56,024 nt of DNA from JAGWRA01 sp035534615. Its GTDB lineage: Bacteria; Acidobacteriota; Vicinamibacteria; Vicinamibacterales; CAVVIG01. Below the pieces are notes generated by a model that saw nothing but the letters and a program-made list of their open reading frames with translations, made no database searches and had not been told where the DNA came from. The position numbers and the translations under genes are program-made. The DNA lies in NCBI GenBank assembly GCA_035534615.1, contig DATLRO010000144.1, forward strand, positions 1 to 56,024, given 5' to 3'. The first letter of the stretch is position 1, and each line of letters starts with the position of its first letter. Positions 24,187 through 31,681 of the stretch are shown here, piece after piece.

Positions 24187-24888
24187 GTGAAAATCAGGAA
24201 CAAATCCAGGGCCTCCGCGGAGCAGGTCTCCGAGCTCACCACCAATCGGCTCTCCGTCTACCTCCGGTGCCTGAACCTGCTCGACGCGGCCGGGGCCACC
24301 ACCGTCTCGTCGCAGATGCTGGCCGAGCAGTTCCATCTGAACGCGGCGCAGATCCGCAAGGACCTCGCCTGTTTCGGCGAGTTCGGCGTGCGCGGCGTCG
24401 GCTACTACGTCAAGGAGCTCAAACGGCACCTGCGCCAGATCCTCGGCCTCGATCGCAAGCTGCACGTCGCCATCATGGGCGCCGGCAACCTGGGGCTCGC
24501 GCTGGCCGACTATCCGGGCTTCCGGCAGGAGGGCTTCGCCATCACGGCGCTGTTCGACACGCTCAGCGCGAAGGTGGGACGGCGGTCGCGCGGCGGCGTC
24601 CCGATCTACGACATCACCCAGTTCAGCAGCGTCATCCGGCGCGACCGGATCAGCATCGCGGTGATCGCGGTGCCGGCCGAATCGGCCCAGCACGTCCTCA
24701 ACATGGTCGTGGCGGGCGGCGTGAAGGCGATCCTCAATTTCTCGCCGGAGACGCTCGACGTGCCGGCCGGCGTGAAGCTCAAGAGCGTCGACCTGACGGT
24801 CTCGCTCGAGAGCCTGTCGTTCTATCTGGCCCGGAGCGAGGCGGACGAGCATGACGCGGCGAATCCCGAAACCGAAGCGCGCGACTGA
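24187..24888 (+). CDS. rex: Redox-sensing transcriptional repressor Rex
   Basis: Senses the NADH/NAD ratio and represses respiratory and fermentative genes when NADH is low. A 233-residue protein: the N-terminal winged helix has TNRLSVYLRCLNLLDAAG and AEQFHLNAAQIRKDLACFGEFG; the Rossmann domain has VAIMGAGNLGLALADY at about residues 97-112, and the C-terminal swapped helix is SLESLSFYLARSE. The GTG follows GGCGGAG and gives the standard N-terminus. The 3' end overlaps moaC by 38 bases, in a different frame. Confidence 0.95.
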   Translation: MKIRNKSRASAEQVSELTTNRLSVYLRCLNLLDAAGATTVSSQMLAEQFHLNAAQIRKDLACFGEFGVRGVGYYVKELKRHLRQILGLDRKLHVAIMGAGNLGLALADYPGFRQEGFAITALFDTLSAKVGRRSRGGVPIYDITQFSSVIRRDRISIAVIAVPAESAQHVLNMVVAGGVKAILNFSPETLDVPAGVKLKSVDLTVSLESLSFYLARSEADEHDAANPETEARD

Positions 24889-25384
24889 CGGCGCCGGCGC
24901 CGGCCGGCCGGCGGCGCTGTCGCACGTCGACCGCGCCGGCCGCCTGCGGATGGTCGACGTCGGCGCCAAGGCGGTGACCGTTCGTGAGGCGATCGCGCGC
25001 GGCGCGATCACCATCGCGCCGGCGGCGCTCGCGCTGATCCGCGCGGGGCGCGTCCGCAAGGGCGATCCGCTGCAGGCCGCGCGGCTCGCCGGGGTGATGG
25101 CGGCCAAGCGGACGGCCGATCTCATCCCGCTGTGCCATCCCCTGCCGCTGTCGGGCATCGACGTCACGCTCGAGCCGACGGCGACCGGCTACGTCATCGA
25201 GGCGCGCGTCCGGACGCAGGCGCAGACCGGCGTCGAGATGGAGGCGCTGACGGCCGTGGCGGTGGCGGCGCTGACGATCTACGACATGGTGAAGGCGGCG
25301 GATCGGACCATGGTGATTTCCGACATCCGCCTCGTCGAGAAGCGCGGCGGCCGGTCCGGCGTCTACCGCCGGCGCGAGCCCTGA
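24851..25384 (+). CDS. moaC: Cyclic pyranopterin monophosphate synthase
   Basis: Second step of molybdenum cofactor synthesis, acting after MoaA. A 177-residue protein, somewhat longer than usual because of a basic, glycine/alanine-rich N-terminal extension of about 20 residues (RRIPKPKRATDGAGAGRP). Core motifs are LSHVDRAGRLRMVDVGAK, KRTADLIPLCHPLPLSG (catalytic region), GVEMEALTAVAVAALTIYDM and KAADRTMVI. Nearly all residues expected at the active site are present. The start lies inside rex; if translation starts later, the extension disappears. No other mo-cofactor gene is nearby. Confidence 0.93.
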   Translation: MTRRIPKPKRATDGAGAGRPAALSHVDRAGRLRMVDVGAKAVTVREAIARGAITIAPAALALIRAGRVRKGDPLQAARLAGVMAAKRTADLIPLCHPLPLSGIDVTLEPTATGYVIEARVRTQAQTGVEMEALTAVAVAALTIYDMVKAADRTMVISDIRLVEKRGGRSGVYRRREP

Positions 25385-25409
25385 CCGCCGCCGGGAGGCG
25401 CCGCACGCC

Positions 25410-26393
25410 GTGAAGGTCCTGCTGGCCCCCCTCAGCCACGTCCCGATCTGGGCGATGCCCGCCGACCAGCGCCGGCGGATCATCCAGGCGTGCCCCGGCG
25501 TCACGTTCGCCGACGTGTACGCGCGCGAGGAGATCCCGCGGCACATCGGGACGGTGGACGTCGCGTTCGTGCCCGGGCTGACGCCGGCCGAGATCGCCGC
25601 CGCGAAGGCGCTGCGCTGGGTGCACACGCAGGCGGCCGGCGTCGGCCATCTGCTGTCGCGGGAGTTCATCGACAGCCCGATCGTGCTCACCAACAGCCGC
25701 GGGGTCCGGGCGCCGGCCATCGCCGAGCACGTGCTGGCGATGGCGCTCGTGCTCGCGCGCCAGATCCACACGGCGCTCGCGCGCCAGCGCGAGCGCGTCT
25801 GGGCCCAGGACGAGCTGGAGCGGGCCGGCCTGATGTGGACCCTGCGCGGCCGCACCATGGGCGTCGTCGGGCTCGGCGCCATCGGCGCGGCGGTCGCCCG
25901 CCTGGCGTCGGCCTTCGGCATGGACGTGATCGGCCTCCGCCGCCGCACGGACGCCCCGGCGCCGGACGGCGTGCGGCAGGTGATCCCGCCCGATCGGCTG
26001 CCGGATCTGCTCCGCGCCAGCGACGTCGTGGTGCTCGCGTCGGCGCTGACGCCGGCGACCGAGGGGCTGGTCGGCGCGCCCGGGCTGCGCCTGATGCCGC
26101 CGCACGCGCTGCTCGTGAACGTCGGCAGGGGCGGGCTCGTCCGCGAAGCCGACCTGATCGACGCGTTGCGGGCCGGCGTGATCGGCGGCGCCGCGCTCGA
26201 CGTCTTCGAGGACGAGCCGCTCGACCCGGCCAGCCCGCTGTGGACCCTCCCCAACGTCATCGTCTCGCCCCACGTCTCGGGCGCGACCGAACGCTACTGG
26301 GATCTCGTGGGCGATCTGTTCATCGAGAACCTGCGCCGGTTCCAGCGCGGCGAGGCGCTGCTGAACGTCGTGGACAAGCAGGCGGGGTACTGA
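25410..26393 (+). CDS. D-2-hydroxyacid dehydrogenase family protein
   Basis: NAD(P)-dependent oxidoreductase of 327 residues. The nucleotide-binding motif VGLGAIGAAVARLA lies in the middle. The catalytic residues are visible as NVGRGGLV (R in the ASRGxxxD-type region), FEDEPLDPASPLW (E) and SPHVSGAT (H). An N-terminal substrate half (HIGTVDVAFVPGLTPAEI) precedes the fold. It could be a glyoxylate/hydroxypyruvate reductase-like enzyme; the substrate is open. It follows moaC by 25 bases and probably shares the rex transcript, which would tie its expression to NADH level. Confidence 0.9.
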   Translation: MKVLLAPLSHVPIWAMPADQRRRIIQACPGVTFADVYAREEIPRHIGTVDVAFVPGLTPAEIAAAKALRWVHTQAAGVGHLLSREFIDSPIVLTNSRGVRAPAIAEHVLAMALVLARQIHTALARQRERVWAQDELERAGLMWTLRGRTMGVVGLGAIGAAVARLASAFGMDVIGLRRRTDAPAPDGVRQVIPPDRLPDLLRASDVVVLASALTPATEGLVGAPGLRLMPPHALLVNVGRGGLVREADLIDALRAGVIGGAALDVFEDEPLDPASPLWTLPNVIVSPHVSGATERYWDLVGDLFIENLRRFQRGEALLNVVDKQAGY

Positions 26394-26399
26394 CGGCCC

Positions 26400-27371
26400 T
26401 CACTCCCCGTCGCCGGTCCCGTCGTGGCCCCCGCCATCCGGCGGCGGCTCGATGTGGATCACGGCGTCGACGATCTGTGGAAAGCGCGCCATCAGCCGGT
26501 CCTTCACCAGGTGGGACAGCTGATGGGCCCGGTCGAGCGCCATGTCGCCCGGGAACCAGACGTGCATGTCGAGGAAGACCTGATCCGCCGATCCGCGGGT
26601 CCGGATGTGATGGCAGCCGAGGACTTCCGGCAGGCGCATCACGACCTCCCGCACGTCGTCGCGGCTGAAGACCGCCTGATCGCTCAGAATCCGCGACGCT
26701 TCCCGCGCGATTTCATAGCCGGCATAGCCGATGAAGATCGCGATGCCGAACGCCGCCAGCGGATCGAGGATCGGCAGGCCCGCCCGCGCTCCGCCCAGCG
26801 CCGCGAGGACCGCGATCGACGTCAGCAGGTCGCTCTGCGTGTGCCGCGCGTCGGCGCGCAGGACCTCGCTGCCGAGCTCGGCGCCCTTCCGCCGCTCGTA
26901 GCGCACCACGAACAGGTTGACGGCGAGCGTGACGAGCATGACGAGGAAGCTCGCCGGGCCGATGTGCGGCGGGGGTGCGGCGCCCACCAGCCGGCCGACC
27001 GCGGCCCGCAGCACCTCCACCATGACGACGATCAGGAAGACCGCGATCCCGATCGAGGCCATGGTCTCGAACTTCCGGTGGCCGTACGGGTGATCCTCGT
27101 CGGGCGGCTTGCGGGCGGCCCTGATGCCGGCGAGCGCGACGACGTTCGAGAATCCGTCGGTCAGGGAGTGAAAGCCGTCCGAGAGGATGCTGACGGTGCC
27201 GCTCAGGTAGCCGAAGACGATCTTCGCCGCGGCCACGGCGAGGTTGAGCAGCAGGACGCGGACGAGGACCGTGGCGACGGCGCTGTAGCGGTCGTGCCCG
27301 GCCGGGCGGGCGGCGGGCGGGGGGGACGGGGTCATCGGCGGCGTCGCGGCCCGGCGGATGCGGACGGTCAC
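26400..27371 (-). CDS. Cation diffusion facilitator (CDF) metal transporter
   Basis: Proton-coupled divalent metal exporter, 323 residues. About six transmembrane helices; metal-binding motifs are HSLTD in helix 2 (within SILSDGFHSLTDG) and HTQSD in helix 5, the HxxxD/HxxxD arrangement common in zinc exporters. A cytoplasmic C-terminal domain (DQVFLDMHVWFPGD, VDAVIHIEPP) follows. The GTG at 27371 lies one base after the signal-peptidase stop; an ATG at 27335 is an alternative. It is the last gene of a four-gene minus-strand operon. Confidence 0.92.
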   Translation of the reverse strand: MTVRIRRAATPPMTPSPPPAARPAGHDRYSAVATVLVRVLLLNLAVAAAKIVFGYLSGTVSILSDGFHSLTDGFSNVVALAGIRAARKPPDEDHPYGHRKFETMASIGIAVFLIVVMVEVLRAAVGRLVGAAPPPHIGPASFLVMLVTLAVNLFVVRYERRKGAELGSEVLRADARHTQSDLLTSIAVLAALGGARAGLPILDPLAAFGIAIFIGYAGYEIAREASRILSDQAVFSRDDVREVVMRLPEVLGCHHIRTRGSADQVFLDMHVWFPGDMALDRAHQLSHLVKDRLMARFPQIVDAVIHIEPPPDGGGHDGTGDGE

Positions 27372-27372
27372 G

Positions 27373-28053
27373 TCAGAACAGCCGTGCCCGATCGATCGGC
27401 CACCAGCGCAGCTGGATCCGGCCGACGACGTAGCGCTCCGGGACCATGCCCCACTGCCGGCTGTCGGAACTGTCGTCCCGGTGATCGCCCATCACGAAAT
27501 AGTAGCCCTCCGGGATCACTTCCGGGCCCCAGTTGTCGTGGCTCCGGTAGGCGGGCAGGACGTAGCGTTCGTGGAGCCGGACGTCGTTCACGTACACGTG
27601 CCCGTCGACGATCCGGACGGTGTCGCCCGCCTCCGCGATGATCCGCTTGACGAGCGATTTGCTCGGGTCCAGCGGATAGTACAGCATCACGATGTCGCCG
27701 CGGTGGGGGCTGCCGATCTCGTAGGCGAACTTGTTGACGATGAGGCGGTCCTGGTTCTGCAGGGTCGGCGCCATGCTCTGGCCCTCGACCCGCGCCACCT
27801 GGAAGCCGAAGGTGACGATCAGCGTCGCGTAGACGGCCGCCGAGACGATGGTCCTGAGCCAGGCCAGGAGCTCGTCGCGGATCTGGGCCCCGCTCAGGCC
27901 CGGGCTCGCGAGCCGCAGCGGCGCCGCGGCGGGCGGCTCGAACGGCGGCACGTTGGCCTCGAGCGCCAGCCGCAGGTCGGACGGTCCGGCGGCCGGGTCG
28001 CGGCGGCCGCCGTCGCCGGGCGCGGGCGGAGGGGCACCGGCCGGGTCGCTCAC
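27373..28053 (-). CDS. lepB: Signal peptidase I
   Basis: Cleaves signal peptides of exported proteins at the inner membrane. A 226-residue protein with a proline/alanine-rich cytoplasmic N-terminus (about 60 residues), one transmembrane helix (TIVSAAVYATLIVTFGF), the nucleophile in VEGQSMAPTL (S93), the general base in SLVKRIIAEAGD (K136) and the conserved GDHRDDSSDSR block. Its GTG start overlaps the stop of the LytTR regulator by four bases (GTGA). Being embedded in a two-component operon is unusual. Confidence 0.95.
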   Translation of the reverse strand: MSDPAGAPPPAPGDGGRRDPAAGPSDLRLALEANVPPFEPPAAAPLRLASPGLSGAQIRDELLAWLRTIVSAAVYATLIVTFGFQVARVEGQSMAPTLQNQDRLIVNKFAYEIGSPHRGDIVMLYYPLDPSKSLVKRIIAEAGDTVRIVDGHVYVNDVRLHERYVLPAYRSHDNWGPEVIPEGYYFVMGDHRDDSSDSRQWGMVPERYVVGRIQLRWWPIDRARLF

Positions 28054-28820
28054 AGCTTCAGATACTCCCGCAGGCGCCGCGTCTGGGCCCGGCTGACGGG
28101 GATCTCGGTGTTCTTCGCGTCCTTCATCTTCAGGATGTAGTTCCGGCTGAACCCGGGGACGATCTCGCGGATTTTGTTGATGTTGACCAGGTGCGCCCGG
28201 TGCACGCGCCAGAACGTGGCCTCGTCCAGATGTCCCTGCAGCTCGTCGAGCGTCCGGTAGTTGGACGTGCCGGCGACCTGCGCGGTCACCACCGTGATCC
28301 CGTCGTCGGCCATCGACGCGTAGACGATGTCGTCGGCCTGGACGAGCAGGAAGCGTTCGCCGACCTTGAGGGCCAGCCGCTCGCGGCGGTGCTGGCGCTC
28401 GGTGACGAGCTGGACGATCCGCTCGAGCCGGTCGTTCAGCGGCCGGTCGCTGTCGATGCGGCGGCGGGCGCGCTGCAGCGCCAGCTCGAGGCGGGCGGGA
28501 TCGACCGGCTTCAGCAGATAGTCGACGGCGTTCACGTCGAACGCCTCGATGGCGTACTGATCGAACGCCGTGACGAAGACGATGTGCGCCCCGCCGCCGT
28601 CCTCGAGCAGCTGGCGGGCGACCTCGAAGCCCGACAGGCCCGGCATCTGCACGTCGAGGAAGATGACGTCGGGGTGCAGGCGGCCGATGGCCGCCAGCGC
28701 CTCGGGGCCGTTGCCGGCCTGCCCGACGATCTCGACCCCGCCGGCCTGCTCCAGCAGGTAGCAGAGCTCGTCGCGCGCGGGCTGCTCATCGTCGACGACG
28801 ACGGTGCGGAGGAGATCCAT
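28050..28820 (-). CDS. LytTR-family response regulator
   Basis: A 256-residue regulator with a receiver domain (residues 1-120; phosphoacceptor D56 in VIFLDVQMPG, conserved lysine in YLLKPVDP) and a LytTR DNA-binding domain (about residues 150-256; VGERFLLVQADDIVYASM, FWRVHRAHLVNINKI, IPVSRAQTRRLREYL). It would be phosphorylated by the LytS-like kinase encoded one base upstream. Targets may include its own operon with lepB and the CDF transporter. Confidence 0.95.
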   Translation of the reverse strand: MDLLRTVVVDDEQPARDELCYLLEQAGGVEIVGQAGNGPEALAAIGRLHPDVIFLDVQMPGLSGFEVARQLLEDGGGAHIVFVTAFDQYAIEAFDVNAVDYLLKPVDPARLELALQRARRRIDSDRPLNDRLERIVQLVTERQHRRERLALKVGERFLLVQADDIVYASMADDGITVVTAQVAGTSNYRTLDELQGHLDEATFWRVHRAHLVNINKIREIVPGFSRNYILKMKDAKNTEIPVSRAQTRRLREYLKL

Positions 28821-28821
28821 G

Positions 28822-30150
28822 TCAGGCGGTGATCCGGTCCGGCATCATCAGCTCCGGAATCTCGATCTGGGCCGACGTCCCCTGGCCCGGGACGCTGTGC
28901 AGCTTGAGCTGGTAGGTGGCGCCGTAGATGACGCGCAGGCGTTCGTTGACGTTGCTGAGGCCGATGCCGCCCTGGAGCGCCCCGCTCAGCCGATCCGGGC
29001 TCATGCCCAGCCCGTCGTCGGCCACCTCGATCACCGTGTGGCCGTCGTCGCGGCGCGTGCTGCGGATGGTGATGCGGCCGCCGTCGACCTTGCGCGTCAG
29101 CCCGTGCTTGATGGAGTTCTCGACCAGCGGCTGCAGGATCATGCTCGGCACGACGACGTCGAGCGTGCGCTCGTCGATCTGCTTGTCCACGCGCAGCTTG
29201 GCGCCGAAGCGGACGACCTCGATGTCGAGGTACTCGTCGATCGAGGCCAGCTCCTCGCGCAGCGTCACGAAGTGCTCGTGGCTCTTGAGCAGCCGGCGGA
29301 GCAGCGCCGACAGCTTGGTGATGAGCATGCGGGCCGTCTCCGGCTTCGTCCGGATGAGCGAGGAGATCGACGTCAGGGTGTTGAACAGGAAGTGGGGGTT
29401 GATCTGGTTCGACAGCGCTTCGATCTGCGCCGCCAGCAGCAGCTTCTCCTGCTCCTGGAGGCGGTGCTCGATCCGGGCGTTGTTCCAGATCTTGATCGGC
29501 GTCGCCACGGCCAGCACCGTCGCCACGAACACGAGCAGCGTCATCCAGGGCGACGGCGACGACAGGTAGAACAGGCGGTGATGCCCGCTGAAGCGCGCCC
29601 CCAGCACCTGCCGCAGCCCCTCGAGGGCCACCGGCGCCAGCAGCAGCACGACCTGCCAGTCCACCTGCGGCGTCCGGATCATCTTCCAGACGCGCTTCGG
29701 AATCTGCGTGAAGATGAACGGCGAGAAGTGCCAGATCGACTCCGCCGGGCACAGCGCCCGCAGGCCGCCGCCGGCGAACCCGCAGCCGACCGCGAACGGC
29801 AGCGCAATCCACTCGCCGGCCGGCAGCGGGGGGATGCCGACCATCGCGCCCACGAGCGCACCGGCGTACGGGCCGGCCACCAGCCCGATGACGAACGGCC
29901 CCTCGAGCGACAGGTCGGCCGCGTTGTACTGCAGCAGGAGGCGCGCCGCCACCCCGGCCGCCAGCGGGATCCCCAGGCTGAAGGCGAAGGTCAGGCGATC
30001 AGGCCAGGCCCGGCGCTCGAAGATGAGGATGTGCCGGAAGCGCCGGTAGCGGACCAGCATCGTGGCCAGCGCGGCCATGATGGCCAGCTTGACCACCAGC
30101 GTGGTCAGCAGGAACTGGTCGGCGGAGAGAAACTTCGGGCCTTGTATCAC
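28822..30150 (-). CDS. LytS-like sensor histidine kinase
   Basis: A 442-residue membrane kinase. An N-terminal domain with several helices (FVIGLVAGPYAGALVGAMVG resembles the 5TM-Lyt type sensor) precedes a linker and a HisKA_7TM/His_kinase domain with the phosphoacceptor in QINPHFLFNTLTSISSL. A HATPase domain follows (ILQPLVENSIKHGL, EVADDGLGM, GIGLSNVNERL). The start is uncertain: the GTG at 30150 gives a natural membrane N-terminus, while in-frame upstream sequence to 30273 is arginine/proline-rich and unlikely to be protein. It probably monitors membrane or envelope state. Confidence 0.9.
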   Translation of the reverse strand: MIQGPKFLSADQFLLTTLVVKLAIMAALATMLVRYRRFRHILIFERRAWPDRLTFAFSLGIPLAAGVAARLLLQYNAADLSLEGPFVIGLVAGPYAGALVGAMVGIPPLPAGEWIALPFAVGCGFAGGGLRALCPAESIWHFSPFIFTQIPKRVWKMIRTPQVDWQVVLLLAPVALEGLRQVLGARFSGHHRLFYLSSPSPWMTLLVFVATVLAVATPIKIWNNARIEHRLQEQEKLLLAAQIEALSNQINPHFLFNTLTSISSLIRTKPETARMLITKLSALLRRLLKSHEHFVTLREELASIDEYLDIEVVRFGAKLRVDKQIDERTLDVVVPSMILQPLVENSIKHGLTRKVDGGRITIRSTRRDDGHTVIEVADDGLGMSPDRLSGALQGGIGLSNVNERLRVIYGATYQLKLHSVPGQGTSAQIEIPELMMPDRITA

Positions 30151-30319
30151 GGGATGACACCTACGAACCGGACCGGCGGACGCCGCAGCTCCCGCGCAGG
30201 ACCGGCGCAACGGCCGGACGCAGGCGTCCCCGGCAGACAGTCGACCCGATCGGAGGCCGGGGCCAGTCGGCATCTTAGCGGCCGCTTCGGCGGGGTGTCA
30301 AACGGGCGCGGGGTGAAAG

Positions 30320-30328
30320 TGTTATGAT
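30320..30328 (+). promoter_or_regulatory. Extended -10 promoter of nuoI
   Basis: TGT-TATGAT, an extended -10 box with no good -35 box. The leader would be about 130 bases before the TTG start at 30466. Confidence 0.5.
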
Positions 30329-30465
30329 TGAAGGGCTTAGCGCACGGCGCGTCGGCGGCCCCTGGTCGCCGTTTGACAGCGATTGCCGGCTTCGGGTGAA
30401 CTGTGGAGCGGGCGCGTCCGTCGAGCCGGCGCGCATGGGTGTCTTCTGACCGAACGAGGTGGCCG

Positions 30466-30909
30466 TTGGCGATCATCCGTCCCCTGATCATCGGGTTCGC
30501 AACGACGTTCAAGCACATGTTCAAGAAGCCGGTCACGGTGAACTATCCGGAGCAGAAAGTGCCGGTGTTCCCGAAGTACCGGGGGAAACAGGTGCTCATG
30601 CGGGACGAGAACGGCCTCGAGAAGTGCGTGGCCTGCGGCTTGTGCGCGGTGGCGTGTCCGGCCGACGCGATCTATCTGGAGGCGGCCGAAAACGACGGGT
30701 CGGTGGAGGCGGGCCCGCGCTACGCCTCCGTGTACCAGATTCACAAGACCCGCTGCATCTTCTGCGGGTACTGCGAGGAGGCCTGTCCGGTCGGCGCGAT
30801 CTTCATGGGCAAGGACTACGAGCTCGCGGTCTACAGCAAGGACGATTTCATCTGGGACAAACAGGACCTGCTGGTGCCGGCCACGGTGGCGCAGCAGGCC
30901 TCCGCCTGA
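30466..30909 (+). CDS. nuoI: NADH-quinone oxidoreductase subunit I (orphan nuoI)
   Basis: Ferredoxin-like subunit of complex I that carries clusters N6a and N6b. A 147-residue protein with two complete 4Fe-4S motifs, CVACGLCAVACP (C54, C57, C60, C64) and CIFCGYCEEACP (C97, C100, C103, C107), and conserved RYASVYQIHKTRC and GKDYELAVY. A TTG start is proposed because GAGGTGG lies just upstream and the product then begins with the membrane-associated helix AIIRPLIIGF. No other nuo gene is in the window; subunit I is isolated from the rest. Confidence 0.92.
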   Translation: MAIIRPLIIGFATTFKHMFKKPVTVNYPEQKVPVFPKYRGKQVLMRDENGLEKCVACGLCAVACPADAIYLEAAENDGSVEAGPRYASVYQIHKTRCIFCGYCEEACPVGAIFMGKDYELAVYSKDDFIWDKQDLLVPATVAQQASA

Positions 30910-30936
30910 CCGGCGCCTCGCGGCGCTGCCGCCATC

Positions 30937-31659
30937 GTGATCTTCGGCGCTCTCGGTGACATTCACGGCGACTTCGAGGCGGTCCGGGCGGTGATGATGC
31001 GTCACCCGGAGGTGCCGTTCTGGCTGTCGGTCGGCGACGTGGCGGCCAACGACGGCACCTATGCGTCGCCGCCGGCGCCGCTGTACTGGATCAAGGGGAA
31101 CAACGAGGACTTCGACTTCATCCAGGATCAGCTGGAGGGCCGGGCGCCGCTCGAGCACCTCCACTACGTGCCGAACGGCGTGGTGCAGACCATCGGCGCG
31201 CTGCGCGTGGCCGGGCTCGGGGGGACGTTCGCGCCGACCTGGTTCGACGCGCGGGCGAGCGACCTGCCGCGGGCCCGCCGCACGCCGCGGCCGGGCGGGC
31301 CGCCGCGCAAGCTGGGGGCGGCGCGCGACGACAAGCGGCGGCACTTCGTGCGCAGCGAAGTCGAGGCCTGCCGGCACATGCGCGGCATCGACGTCTTTCT
31401 GACGCACGAGGCGCCGCGGCCGTTCATCGTCACCGACGACGACGGGCGGCGGCACCGGCACGTGCCGCGCGACGCCGGCAAGACGCCGATCAACGAGGTG
31501 CTGGCGGCGATGCGGCCGCGGCTGCACCTGTTCGGCCATCACCATCAGTTCGTCGCGCGCGTGGTCCACGGCGTGCCGTCCATCTGTCTGGACCTGGTGG
31601 GGAAGTCCTATCTGCTGGTCGACGCCGACACGTTCCATTACGAGAAGCGCGAGACATGA
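30937..31659 (+). CDS. Metallophosphoesterase
   Basis: Calcineurin-like two-metal phosphoesterase, 240 residues. Motifs in order: GDIHGD (residues 7-12), SVGDVA, KGNNED (the GNHE-type motif with N in place of H), VFLTHEAP and FGHHHQF. The arrangement resembles lariat-debranching or Dbr1-like and nucleotidase-like members; the substrate is unknown. GTG start, 27 bases after nuoI and 22 bases before the methionine/folate fusion gene, so it is probably in one operon with both. Confidence 0.88.
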   Translation: MIFGALGDIHGDFEAVRAVMMRHPEVPFWLSVGDVAANDGTYASPPAPLYWIKGNNEDFDFIQDQLEGRAPLEHLHYVPNGVVQTIGALRVAGLGGTFAPTWFDARASDLPRARRTPRPGGPPRKLGAARDDKRRHFVRSEVEACRHMRGIDVFLTHEAPRPFIVTDDDGRRHRHVPRDAGKTPINEVLAAMRPRLHLFGHHHQFVARVVHGVPSICLDLVGKSYLLVDADTFHYEKRET

Positions 31660-31681
31660 TCGGCCTGCAGCGACCCCTCTG

